The notes below the pieces were generated by a model. It saw only the letters and a list, made by a program, of their open reading frames with translations. It was not told where the DNA came from and did not search any database. From Nodosilinea sp. E11 (GTDB lineage: Bacteria; Cyanobacteriota; Cyanobacteriia; Phormidesmidales; Phormidesmidaceae), in the NCBI RefSeq assembly GCF_032813545.1, contig NZ_CP136520.1, positions 2,846,001 to 2,910,000 on the forward strand: a DNA stretch of 64,000 nt. Direction: 5' to 3'. How positions within the stretch are numbered: position 1 is the stretch's first letter; every line of letters begins with the position of its first letter. A program made the position numbers and the translations under genes. Positions 7,811-17,083 of the stretch are shown piece after piece.

Positions 7811-10576
7811 CTAAACCGCTTCCCGCTCGACCATGATGACGTTTTCGGTCACCTGCTCAAAGGTGTCGTCGTGACTAATTACAAACAACTGTTGAAAGGT
7901 TTTGATGCGGCCAATCGCCTCAGCTAACCCCTGCCGCCTAGGGCGATCCATATTGGTCGTCGGCTCGTCAAAGAAGGCAATATCGACATCGGCTAGCACC
8001 TTCAGCAGGGCCAAGCGCACCGCCAGGGCCGCACACATTTGCTCGCCCCCCGATAGGTTGACAAAGCGGCGCTGGTTAGGGCCATCCTGCACCAAAATTT
8101 CGTAGTCCCTAGTCCACTCTAGGGCTACATTCGGACGATTAAGCAGCTCTCGAAACAGCTGGTCGGCCTGGCGAGAAATACTGCGTACGTACTGCTCAGT
8201 AATGCGCGGCCCTGCCTCGTTGTAGGCCTTGCGGGCAAAGTTGACAAAGCGTTTGGCCTTTTCTTGAGCCTGAAGCTGTTGCTTAGCCACATCACGGTGC
8301 TGGGCAATAGCGGTTAACCCCGCAATTTGTTGGTGAATATCGGCCAGTCGCTGCCGCTGCTGGGGTAGACTGCCCGAGAGCTGGTCAGTCTCCGATTTTG
8401 CGGTACTAAACTGGGTATCCAGGGCAGCAGCGGCAGCAGGATCAAAGGTGGCCAGCGCCGATTCATAGGCCTGATTGATAGCGGTGTATTGCTGCTGAAG
8501 CTGGGTAAATGCGGCGGCGGCGGTAGCTAACTCAGCCTGAAGCTGGCTGTGCTGGTTGGCTAGCTGCTGATTTTGCAGGTATAGCCCATAGCCAGCCTGG
8601 TGCCTAGCTCGATCGCCCTGGACCTCAACCAAGCGCTGGTCTAGCTGGGCAAACTGCTCTAGCTGAGTCGTCACCCCCGCTAGCTGCTGGTCAAGCTCCG
8701 CTAGGGCATGGGTTTGGGCCATGTGGGCCTGCTCTACCCGCCCTTTGTCTTGGAGGGTACGCGCTAAAATCTGACTTTTTTCTCGCGGGCGACCCAGTAC
8801 CTCTAGCTGTTGATTCAGAGCCGCTAGGGCGGCGATCGCCGTAGATTGGCCGGCCAACTGCTGCGCCAGAATGTCCAGCTGATGGCTCACCTCAGCCTGA
8901 GACCGCTGAAGCTGTTCAATCTGGTCGGTTACATGACTCAACTGGGCTAGCTCGGCGCGCCAGCCATAGCGCTGTTTGAGATCGGTTTCTACGGTTTTGA
9001 GGGAGGTTCTGAGCGCCGCTGCATCGGTCTGGTCGGCCAGGTCATGCAGAATTGCCTCTAAAGCTGCCACCAAAGACTGGTGCAGCGTAGCGCTGCCCTG
9101 AAGCGCCTGCTCTAAGCGATCTAGGGTTTGCCCCGAGAGGAGGGGCTGGCTGGCGGCCAAAGTCGTTAGCTCTTGGAGTAGCGCTTCAATTTCAGCCCGT
9201 TGGGTTTGGCCTTGGCTTTGGCTGGTCGCCACCAGGGCGCTAATTTCGGTTTCAAACTGCCGGGCCGCAGCTATGCGGCTGAGCTGCTGCTGAAGGCGAT
9301 CGCGCTGGTCTTCTAGCCCAGCAATTTCATCTACCCTGGGCTGGAGCGTCGCTAGGCGATCGCGGGTTTGCACTACCCCTGCGAGCTGCTGAGCCAGCAG
9401 GGCCAATTGGGTCTGCCCTTGCTGCTGCTGCAACTGCCACCGCTGGCACTGTTCGAGCTGCTGCTGAAGAGTTTGGCGCTGGGTCTCTAGCTCGGCCTGG
9501 ACCGCAATCTGGGGTTGCAACTGGGCCAGATCGCGCTCAGTAGCCGCAAAGGACTCTAGCTGAGTTTGCCACCGCATCAGCTCAACCTGCTTTTGGCTTT
9601 GGGTCTTTTGCAGCGTTTGGTACTCAAGTTGCAACGCCTGCCGTCGCTGCTGATCTTGGGCCAAAGCCTGGAGCGCCTGCTCCGCCGCCTGATAGCCCTG
9701 ATAGGCCTCTCGATTGGCTTTACAGTAAGCGATCGCCTGTTCGGCCTGCTCCACCGACTGCTGAAGTCGGGCCAACCCCGCTCGCTGGGCCTCAAGCTGA
9801 TGGCTCAACCCCTGACGTTGGTTAGCCAGGTTTTGCACCTGCTGAGCCTGTACCTGCAACCCATCGCGCTGGGTTTGTAGCGTAGTCAGAGTAGCCTGCA
9901 ATTCAGTTAAGCGGGCTTCACTGGCAGCGATCGCCTGCTGCAGCGTCTGCTGGCGCTGGCACAGATCATCCCAAACCGTCAGCGACTCTTCATACTGAGC
10001 AATTTTGCCCTTGGTTGCCTCTACCTGGTCTTCCGCATAGCGGCGCAGGGTGTTCATTTGCTTAAAGGCCAGTTTGTAGTCTTCTACCTTAAGAATCGCG
10101 TCAAACACGGCCTTGCGATGCTCAGCCGGCTGCAAAAAGTCGGCTGTAAATGTTCCCTGGGGCACTCCCAGCGTGCGGGCAAACAACTGGGGCAAGTTGG
10201 TGGTGGGGCCAACCCCTAAATGCTGGCGCAGCCAGGGCAACACCTCGTCTTTGACGCGGGTGTAGGGCAGTCGCTCGTTGAGCTGAGGGTCAAATAGGGC
10301 ATAGCCCCGCTGAGTGCAGCGCTGCACCTGGTAGGTACGGCTATCGTAGTTGGAGGTAAACGCCACCGTCACCTGGGCGCTGCCGCTGCCATTGCGAATC
10401 AAATCTTCTTTGGCATAGTCGCCCTGATAGTTAAACAGCACCCAGGCGATCGCTTCTAGAATGCTGGTTTTGCCAGCGCCATTTTCTCCACAGATCGCGT
10501 TGGTACCGAGCTGAAACTCAAAATAGCGATCGCGGTGGGTCTTGAAGTTTTGCAGCGCCACCGACAAAATTTGCAT
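7811..10576 (-). CDS. Rad50/SbcC-like SMC-family ATPase lacking a zinc hook
   Basis: The 921-residue protein has split ATPase lobes. Walker A is GENGAGKTS (30-38), and the ABC signature LSGGEQ (about 841), Walker B IAFFDEPT and the H-loop ISHDD are near the C terminus. About 550 residues of Gln- and Leu-rich coiled coil lie between them, with the opening MQILSVALQNFKTHRD typical of SbcC. SbcC/Rad50 works with the SbcD/Mre11 nuclease on DNA ends and hairpins. No CxxC zinc hook exists anywhere in the coiled coil, which is unusual for Rad50, and no sbcD gene is adjacent. The gene starts 64 bases after the caspase-STAND gene on the same strand, so both may share a transcript. Confidence 0.85.
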   Translation of the reverse strand: MQILSVALQNFKTHRDRYFEFQLGTNAICGENGAGKTSILEAIAWVLFNYQGDYAKEDLIRNGSGSAQVTVAFTSNYDSRTYQVQRCTQRGYALFDPQLNERLPYTRVKDEVLPWLRQHLGVGPTTNLPQLFARTLGVPQGTFTADFLQPAEHRKAVFDAILKVEDYKLAFKQMNTLRRYAEDQVEATKGKIAQYEESLTVWDDLCQRQQTLQQAIAASEARLTELQATLTTLQTQRDGLQVQAQQVQNLANQRQGLSHQLEAQRAGLARLQQSVEQAEQAIAYCKANREAYQGYQAAEQALQALAQDQQRRQALQLEYQTLQKTQSQKQVELMRWQTQLESFAATERDLAQLQPQIAVQAELETQRQTLQQQLEQCQRWQLQQQQGQTQLALLAQQLAGVVQTRDRLATLQPRVDEIAGLEDQRDRLQQQLSRIAAARQFETEISALVATSQSQGQTQRAEIEALLQELTTLAASQPLLSGQTLDRLEQALQGSATLHQSLVAALEAILHDLADQTDAAALRTSLKTVETDLKQRYGWRAELAQLSHVTDQIEQLQRSQAEVSHQLDILAQQLAGQSTAIAALAALNQQLEVLGRPREKSQILARTLQDKGRVEQAHMAQTHALAELDQQLAGVTTQLEQFAQLDQRLVEVQGDRARHQAGYGLYLQNQQLANQHSQLQAELATAAAAFTQLQQQYTAINQAYESALATFDPAAAAALDTQFSTAKSETDQLSGSLPQQRQRLADIHQQIAGLTAIAQHRDVAKQQLQAQEKAKRFVNFARKAYNEAGPRITEQYVRSISRQADQLFRELLNRPNVALEWTRDYEILVQDGPNQRRFVNLSGGEQMCAALAVRLALLKVLADVDIAFFDEPTTNMDRPRRQGLAEAIGRIKTFQQLFVISHDDTFEQVTENVIMVEREAV

Positions 10577-10640
10577 ACCGTTCCATCGCTCAAGCCCGCC
10601 CCCTTAGGATAACTTTCTTTAGCCGAGGCATGGCCAACTG

Positions 10641-13547
10641 CTAATGGCTGCGGGCAGCCGTCGACGTAAAACATACCGGCTCAGGCTGGGTGCGAGTACA
10701 CCAAATTTGAATCACCAGTGAGGGATCGCTAGGGGAAATCCACCAGGCCTCTAGATCGACGACTTGATTAGCGGCGGGCAAGCTGTGGCCTTTAGCACTA
10801 GCGGACCCTGGTGCAGCCTGTTTGGGGGTGACCTGAATAGGAGCGGTCTGAACCGGAGCTGTTTGAGGCACCACAGGCTGAGCAGATGCTACCGCCGATG
10901 GTACCTCCCGCTGGAGTGCGGCATTCAGGGCAGCAGCCTGGGTAGCCATAGGGCGAAAGCCTTGGGCCGATCTATCCAGAGCATTGAGTAGGTCTGAGGC
11001 CGCCGTGTGATGGGGCTGGGGCGAGTGACCACCGATCGCACCAGGGGCGAGATTGAGCAGGTCAGTGCGTACAACTCCCGTCTGGGGCGACCCTAAAATC
11101 GGTGCGGGTGAGCTTTCTAGAGCCGGGGGCACCAGTTGAAAGGAAGGAACAACATCACTCATCCCCGGTGGCACCTCAGCTAGTGTTAACGCTAGATCAG
11201 GACGCGTCATATGGCTGTGACCATAGGCTGTGACCATGCCAGTCGCCATGCTCAACGGAATCAAGAGTCGCACCAGGTAGCGTTGGCGGCAGCAGCGGCG
11301 GGTATAGCGATCGCAGGCCTCAAGATAGCGAATTGCCAACACCGAGAGCTGACCAGGATGAGTCTGACGAAAGACTTTGGCCTCGTTTAAGCGGGTTTTA
11401 GTCAAAAAATAGTCGGGGTGGTTGGGCTGTTGATGGTGTTGCCAGCTCTGAGCCGCCACTTCAATGGTGCGTTGCTGCCGCACCATCGGCCCTTGGGCTT
11501 GTAACCACTGTTGCAGTAGCGGCCAATTGCGAATCAACGCTTCATGGGCAATGTCAAAGTAAGGATCGCCGACCAAAGGCAACGGCAGGTTAACCAGCAG
11601 GCTACTCGTCACCATCAGCGCGTCGCCTTCAGTCGATGCAGGTGACCAGCCGGGCACCGCCAGCAGTGACGAACTATCGTTGAGGTCAACCGCTGGGGCC
11701 TGAGAAACCACTAGACGAGCGTTGATCAGCTTTTCTAAGGTGCTAACTACCGCCGCTTGAGGCATCGTTTCGGTGACCAACTCCGCTAAAGCAATCTGAC
11801 GACGGCTGAGGGCTGCCCCATCCCCCAGATCGCAGAGGCTCAAAAACACACGTTGGGCAATCGCCTGCTCAGCCGCCGACAGACTGTCGTATAGATCGTT
11901 GGCCTGCTGGTTGAGCAGGTGACGAATGCCCCCCATATCGGCATAGGCAGCCAGGGTTAGGCGAGGAGGCTCAGACGCACTGGGATTGACCTCTCGCCGC
12001 GACCACAGAGCCTTGAGTGCGAGCTGTAGCAGAGCCAGATCAGCCGGGGCACTCACCACATCGAGCAACAGGGTATAGACCAAATTAGTATCGTAGCGAT
12101 ACCCCACTTTTTCTAAAGGGCCAACAATAGTGGCTTTAAGCTGGTTATAGGTCATAGCAGGCATGGCCAAGGTGTGGCCATGCACCAGCGACTCAAAGTC
12201 AGGAAAGTCGGAGAGGCTCTGTAGGTGGCTAGCCCGCAGCCCTAGCACCAAGTGTAGGGGCAAACAGTCTTGCTGGATTGCCGCCGTTAGGCAGTCAATC
12301 ACCAGGCGGCGATCGCGATCGGGAACCAAGCCAGGGGTCAGCAACACCTCAAACTGATCGATCACCAACACCAGCGGCGTAGCTCCGGCGACAGCCTGCA
12401 CCAGCTGACAAAACCCCTCTGGACCTTGCTGCAAGAACGATTCAGCCCAGCGCAGTTGCTCAGCTCGCGCCAACCCCGTCGCCTGAGCCTCTACAAAGGC
12501 CTCGGCCAGGTTAGTCAACGGCGCAGGCCCCAGAGTCAGATAACGCGCTTCCCAGGGCAAGGCATCATCAATTTCGCTCAGGCGGGGCATCAGGCCAGCC
12601 TGCAAGAGTGACGTCTTACCCGAACCGGAAGCGCCTACTAAAGCACACAGACGAGATGTTCGCACCTGCTCGACCAAAGTTTGAGTAATCTCGTCACGGC
12701 CAAAGAAAAACTCTCGCTGGCCCGCCTCAAAGGGAGCCGCCCCTGGAAAGGGGCAAAACCGATAGCGTAGCCCTTGGAGACGATCGATGAGCGACGGGGC
12801 TGTGTCGGGGGCTGGTGCCATCAGTCCCGCTGCTCGGGTGAGCACAATTTCACCGCCGGAGCTTTCAAACAGGGGCTGCTGTAGCTCGCCCTTGAGTTCG
12901 CGGTTGACCAAGTCAGTTAACGAATGGCCGTTAACAATTCCCCCCTTAACCGTATAGGGGTTCAGCCCCGACAGTAGCGCCTGGGTAAAAACACTGTGAT
13001 GGCTATCTAGCGCCTCGTAGGCGGCTTCATACTCGCGGGCGGCGGCCATAAATAGGCGATCGGTCCCCGCTCTGGCACCGGGATCGGCCTCTAGCATGTT
13101 GAAAAATTCACCGCTGTTGCAACAGTCGAGCAAAATTACCCGCTGGCGCACTGGGCTTTCTTGCAGCAGTCGCCGGAGCCAATGCAGCGACAGCCCATAG
13201 TGGCCGGTGGCGGGGTTGGCGTCGCTAGTGGCCAAATAGCCTTCTTGAATACCAGCCTGACGCTGTAACCCGTGACCAGAATAGTAAAAGATAGCAGTTT
13301 GGGGAATGTTTTTTCCCGCAGGTTTAAATAACCTAATTAGCGCTTCTTCCAGCATAGGGGTAGTCACAGCACCCCGCTGACTAATTGTTGGCTTTTGATG
13401 GGTAATTGCCTCTGGCAACCGCCCCACACGGCATTCGCCAAAGCTCTCTAAACACCGTGCCACGGCCTCGGCATCTTGAGCCGGAGCTTGCAAACTAGGC
13501 AAGTACTGGTAGGTGTTTATTCCGACAACAAGCGCATCCCTTGACAT
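10641..13547 (-). CDS. Caspase-like peptidase fused to a STAND (nSTAND1-type) ATPase
   Basis: I start at the ATG at 13547 (MSRDALVVGINTYQ), preceded by GAGAAGAA; a GTG 12 bases upstream is also possible. Residues 1-240 form a C14 caspase/metacaspase domain with the catalytic His in YYSGHGLQ (about 92) and Cys in LLDCCNSG (about 143). A STAND ATPase follows, with FPGAAPF, EFFFGRDE, Walker A GASGSGKT (about 305-312) and a Walker B-like LVLVIDQFEVLL. After a helical region comes one hydrophobic segment (about 765-785, LVRLLIPLSMATGMVTAYG) and a Pro/Ala-rich tail. Such fusions are regulated proteases linked to stress, programmed death and phage defence. The sensor region here has no WD40 or TPR repeats, and the tail is probably periplasmic or a linker. 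Confidence 0.9.
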   Translation of the reverse strand: MSRDALVVGINTYQYLPSLQAPAQDAEAVARCLESFGECRVGRLPEAITHQKPTISQRGAVTTPMLEEALIRLFKPAGKNIPQTAIFYYSGHGLQRQAGIQEGYLATSDANPATGHYGLSLHWLRRLLQESPVRQRVILLDCCNSGEFFNMLEADPGARAGTDRLFMAAAREYEAAYEALDSHHSVFTQALLSGLNPYTVKGGIVNGHSLTDLVNRELKGELQQPLFESSGGEIVLTRAAGLMAPAPDTAPSLIDRLQGLRYRFCPFPGAAPFEAGQREFFFGRDEITQTLVEQVRTSRLCALVGASGSGKTSLLQAGLMPRLSEIDDALPWEARYLTLGPAPLTNLAEAFVEAQATGLARAEQLRWAESFLQQGPEGFCQLVQAVAGATPLVLVIDQFEVLLTPGLVPDRDRRLVIDCLTAAIQQDCLPLHLVLGLRASHLQSLSDFPDFESLVHGHTLAMPAMTYNQLKATIVGPLEKVGYRYDTNLVYTLLLDVVSAPADLALLQLALKALWSRREVNPSASEPPRLTLAAYADMGGIRHLLNQQANDLYDSLSAAEQAIAQRVFLSLCDLGDGAALSRRQIALAELVTETMPQAAVVSTLEKLINARLVVSQAPAVDLNDSSSLLAVPGWSPASTEGDALMVTSSLLVNLPLPLVGDPYFDIAHEALIRNWPLLQQWLQAQGPMVRQQRTIEVAAQSWQHHQQPNHPDYFLTKTRLNEAKVFRQTHPGQLSVLAIRYLEACDRYTRRCCRQRYLVRLLIPLSMATGMVTAYGHSHMTRPDLALTLAEVPPGMSDVVPSFQLVPPALESSPAPILGSPQTGVVRTDLLNLAPGAIGGHSPQPHHTAASDLLNALDRSAQGFRPMATQAAALNAALQREVPSAVASAQPVVPQTAPVQTAPIQVTPKQAAPGSASAKGHSLPAANQVVDLEAWWISPSDPSLVIQIWCTRTQPEPVCFTSTAARSH

Positions 13548-14019
13548 TTCTTCTCGCACCCTGATTTGGCATTATCTAAATCTGGCTGATGGGCCAATAG
13601 TGTTAGGAAAATAGCAACTCTAGCCATTAATTTAGGTGTGATTTTCAATAACTTGGCTCACGATGAATTTCGAGGAATTCTTTCGCAATCCAAGCCCTCA
13701 CGCCTCAATAGGTTTAGTTTAGCGACTTGCCAAAAATCTTCTAAGAGGGGTTAGACCCCTATAAAAATGATTTACCAAAAATGCAATTTTATAAAAAATA
13801 AATTGAATCCGAAAAAACACGCAAAAACTTTTGCTTGAGCGCGTCTTAGTCGCGATCGCAACAGAGAAAGCCGCAATTAATGGGCATAAATCCCAACTCA
13901 ATCAATTCATTTCCGAAAAGTCTCAGTAGTTTCTCGGAAGTAGCTTTGTACTTCAGCGAACTGGCTGAACAAAGATCCTGTCCTTCTGTCCTAGAAGCAC
14001 CCCGTTTTCAACCAAAGAG
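13548..14019. other. AT-richer stretch without a convincing gene
   Basis: This sequence is clearly richer in A and T than its neighbours. It holds only a 60-codon minus frame (13719-13901) with no recognisable features. It contains the promoter region of the caspase-STAND gene and the ground into which an ISKra4-type element, now decayed, was inserted. Confidence 0.45.
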
Positions 14020-14651
14020 TCAACTTGTGAGCAGACCATTGATATAGACGCAGCGTAGGCTCACCATCGCATTGACAGAGGCCATGTTCCAGCGGGCAGT
14101 GGACGTCACCCAATCTGCTTGACAGCGGATTCGACCGCGCCTGAGCCAATGGGGCAGAGTTCTCGGCCTAGTCGAAACCATAGTTGACGATGCGGGCCTG
14201 ATGGTTAACCCAGACAGGTTTCAAAATTGCAGGCTTGCTTGCACCGACAGTCTGGGAAGAGAGCCGAATGCCCTACTGTCATGCCAGTGAGCGCTGCTAT
14301 ATCAGCCTCTGCAGCTTGAAACAATTCCTTGGCACTTAAGCGTAAGTTAGCGTTGTCCAACCCGCTACTGAAACGGTTATAAGCCTTCATCCCCAGTGGA
14401 TCTGTTTAGCTTTTGTGAATCTCGAGGGTGTCGGCTAACTTTTTAGACAGCAGCGACAGCTTTGGCCAGATCAGCTCGCTGGTTGACCAAACCAGGGCCA
14501 CTCAAGGACTCACCTTTTCCAGTATCTGCTGTCGAACGGTCTGCTCGATGCCTTCAAGTTTATAAAGGTTCTCTGAGGTGCTATTGCGGTGCAAAATCTC
14601 GGCAATCTCTGCCGTACAGGTTGCCAAGCACTTTTGGTCTTCAAGTGTCAT
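14020..14651 (-). pseudogene. Decayed ISKra4-family transposase
   Basis: Three reading-frame blocks on the minus strand line up, in order, with an ISKra4-type transposase. Block one, from the ATG at 14651, starts MTLEDQKCLATCTAEIAEIL and contains LEGIEQTVRQQILEKVSP, then stops. Block two (about 14390-14205) contains AEADIAALTGMTVGHS. Block three contains LCPIGSGAVESAVKQIG, then a frameshift, then SLRCVYINGLLTS ending at the stop at 14020. Stops, frameshifts and a large deletion in the catalytic part make it non-functional. The family match is from memory of ISKra4 motifs. No terminal repeats could be defined. Confidence 0.7.
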
Positions 14652-15080
14652 GATGAGTTGTCCCTGGGGCTACTCCTCTATTCTCCCCCCTGAACCTATT
14701 TTCGCGAACGTGGGATGCTCCCCCCTGTCCTTAACTGATAAAACATGCTCGCTCGTTTCTCGAGTGCAGCATCAAGCCCAATAGACTTACTGGGGAACAA
14801 TCTGAAGAGATGACATTTCTGGGCATAGTCTCGATGAGATTCCAATTGAAATTGACCTGGGCTTTCTGGGATGACAGCAGCAATAGGTCAATATTTGCCT
14901 GCTCCCTAAGGTACCCAAAGGGAGAACCTTAGGGAGCAGGCAGAAGGTCAATTTTTACCCGATGACAGCTTAAGACCAGCATTAAAATAGAACCTCTGTC
15001 ATCGAAGACAGTTCTTTCGGTTATTTCTAAACAGCTCTAATAGTTAGGGCGTCGTAGTCGCATCACGCTAGAGCCTATCT
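14652..15080. other. Intergenic stretch containing a long hairpin
   Basis: No coding frame of interest was found. The striking element is the hairpin at 14896-14942. The remainder is unremarkable. Confidence 0.5.
14896..14942. repeat. Perfect 17-bp-stem hairpin between AGGTCAAT direct repeats
   Basis: TGCCTGCTCCCTAAGGT at 14896-14912 is exactly complementary to ACCTTAGGGAGCAGGCA at 14926-14942, with a 13-base loop. AGGTCAAT occurs on both sides (14885-14892 and 14945-14952). A run of T follows the right copy, so it could end transcription. The flanking direct repeats would also fit the target duplication of a tiny mobile element. Confidence 0.7.
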
Positions 15081-15818
15081 TCATAGCCCTCCGTTGCCAG
15101 ACCAGGTGGTAACCAAAAACACGATCAGGCTAATCAGGGCAAGCACACCCTGCAGAATGTTGCCAACGATAGTGCCCACTACAATGGCCACTCCCACCTT
15201 GACCGACTGCTTCACGCGCTGGAGCAGCTTAAGTTCGCGGCGGTGCAAAAACTCGCCGATAAACGCGCCTAGCACTGTGCCCAGCAGCAGCCCCAGCAAG
15301 GGAATGCCGGTAGGTAGTAGGGGCAGCAACCCAAATAGTCCCACAAACATGCCAATGAAGGCCCCAATCTGGCCCCAGCTGCTAGCCCCCACCCGTTGCG
15401 CCCCTAGAACTCCGGCCAGGTAATCGATCGCAAAGCTGAGGATAAGAGCAGCGATCGCGACTCCCAAAGCCCACTGGAGCCCAGCAAACCCCACCACTAG
15501 GCCCCATACTGCGATCGCGCCCACAATCAGCGTAATGCCGGGTAGGGCCGGTACCACTGCTCCCACAACACCGAACACCATGACCAACACCAGCAGCCAA
15601 TACAGGAGCGGATGCCAGAGGGCTGGGGAGGTGGTGCTGACAGATGCTTGGGCGATCAGATGGGCAGCGGTGGGGCCGGTCTGGCCTAGATAGGCTGCCG
15701 TAGTGCTAGCCGTCTGAGCCACCCACTGGCTCACCTGAGCATAAAACTGCACCATGCCCTGGGGCAGAGCGGGTAGGGTCGAGACAAGGGCTAGAAAAGC
15801 AGCCATGGGGAAAACCAT
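15081..15818 (-). CDS. DUF456 family membrane protein
   Basis: The 245-residue protein has an N-terminal hydrophobic segment, a low-complexity Ala/Thr/Gln stretch (about 20-65) and then the DUF456 core. The core shows alternating Gly-rich membrane segments with VVGAVVPALPGITLIVGAI, SFAIDYLAGVLGAQRVGAS and FGLLPLLPTGIPLLGLLLG, then GAFIGEFLHRRE. The function of this family is unknown; members are small polytopic inner-membrane proteins. It is transcribed alone, and its start at 15818 is supported by the hydrophobic N terminus. Confidence 0.85.
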   Translation of the reverse strand: MVFPMAAFLALVSTLPALPQGMVQFYAQVSQWVAQTASTTAAYLGQTGPTAAHLIAQASVSTTSPALWHPLLYWLLVLVMVFGVVGAVVPALPGITLIVGAIAVWGLVVGFAGLQWALGVAIAALILSFAIDYLAGVLGAQRVGASSWGQIGAFIGMFVGLFGLLPLLPTGIPLLGLLLGTVLGAFIGEFLHRRELKLLQRVKQSVKVGVAIVVGTIVGNILQGVLALISLIVFLVTTWSGNGGL

Positions 15819-16022
15819 CCTGAGATAGCCAGCGCCACCTACTAGCCAGGCACTGGGGTTAAATCGTTATCAGTCTAAAGCGGATCATAGCCAAAACCAG
15901 CAAGCCTCAGAGGTGTGGCCATCCTCACTGGTTCTTTACCTGTCCTCTTTGGCTTAGCAGACGACTAAGGAATGATTGGCTGAATGGGTCATCGATAGCG
16001 GTCATACCCCATTATCGATGCC

Positions 16023-16979
16023 ATGGCTAGGAGGGGTGAGTCGGGAGCGCTAGAGTTGAAGGGCTCTGCCTACTCACGTTGGGGGGATGGGATCTTGTCG
16101 CCGAAGTTTTTACTGCCAAAACCACTATTGCCTGCGTTTACCCCCCCGCCCCCCGTACTGGTGATAGCGGCAATGGCCTCGACTCAGCTGGGGTCAACCC
16201 TGGCTAAAAGCCTATTTAGTCAGGTGGGGCCGTTGGGCATGGTGCTGCTGCGGGTGGGGCTGTCGGCAATAGTGCTGGTGGCCTGGTGCCGCCCTCGCTG
16301 GCGGGGCCACCGCCCTTCAGACTATCGGCTGCTAATCGCTTTTGGGCTATCGCTGGCGGTGATGAACGCGCTATTTTACTGCGCGATCGCCCGCATTCCG
16401 ATTGGCGTGGCCGTGGCGCTGGAGTTTTCGGGGCCGCTGACCGTGGCACTGCTGCACTCGCGCCGCTGGATCGACGGCCTGTGGGTAGCCCTGGCGGCAG
16501 TGGGCATTGTGCTGCTGTCGCCCCTCAACACGCCATCGTTAGACACGTGGGGAGTTGTATTTGCGCTGCTGGCTGGGGTGGCCTGGGGCAGCTATATTGT
16601 GCTGTCGGCCCGCATGGGTCAAGCCTTTCGCGGCGGGGAGGGGCTGGCGCTCTCCATGGCGGTGGGGGCACTGCTGCTGCTGCCAGTGGGGATACTGGCT
16701 GAGGGGCGATCGCTGCTGTCGCCGACCATTCTGCTGCTGGGTTTAGGGGTGGCCATGCTGGCCTCCACCCTGCCCTATTCTCTAGAGATGACGGCCCTGC
16801 GACGCATGCCGGTGAACGTGTTTGGGGTGCTGATGAGTTTGGAGCCTGCGATCGCGGCGGTGATTAGCTTTCTATGGCTGGGCGAAACCTTAACGCTAGC
16901 GATGGTTGCAGCCATTGGTCTGGTGATGGTGGCAGCAGCAGGAGTGTCGCTGTTCCAGCCTGCGGCCAAGGTGGTCTAA
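16023..16979 (+). CDS. EamA-family exporter (RhtA-like drug/metabolite transporter)
   Basis: The 318-residue protein shows the ten-helix, two-repeat EamA fold: LAKSLFSQVGPLGMVLLRVGL in the first repeat, IARIPIGVAVALEFSGPL, WGSYIVLSARMGQ in the second repeat and LRRMPVNVFGVLMSLEPAIAA. These motifs are those of the RhtA group, which exports threonine, homoserine and related amino acids; the actual substrate is not known. The first 40 residues are polar or proline-rich and precede the first helix, so a later start is conceivable. It is a single gene in front of the TPM-protein gene, 104 bases apart on the same strand. Confidence 0.85.
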   Translation: MARRGESGALELKGSAYSRWGDGILSPKFLLPKPLLPAFTPPPPVLVIAAMASTQLGSTLAKSLFSQVGPLGMVLLRVGLSAIVLVAWCRPRWRGHRPSDYRLLIAFGLSLAVMNALFYCAIARIPIGVAVALEFSGPLTVALLHSRRWIDGLWVALAAVGIVLLSPLNTPSLDTWGVVFALLAGVAWGSYIVLSARMGQAFRGGEGLALSMAVGALLLLPVGILAEGRSLLSPTILLLGLGVAMLASTLPYSLEMTALRRMPVNVFGVLMSLEPAIAAVISFLWLGETLTLAMVAAIGLVMVAAAGVSLFQPAAKVV

Positions 16980-17083
16980 CGCTAGTGTGCAGTCCCGCTG
17001 CGCCAGATCGATCCCAGATCGATCAACACCGTTCGGCGGGGAACCCTAGAGATAGCCCACTACGCCAAGAGCGAGAATAAACA

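Noticed and set aside
13719-13901. 60-codon minus frame near the caspase-STAND gene
   Set aside because: Lies in AT-rich sequence, rich in Phe and Arg, with no ribosome-binding site or family resemblance.
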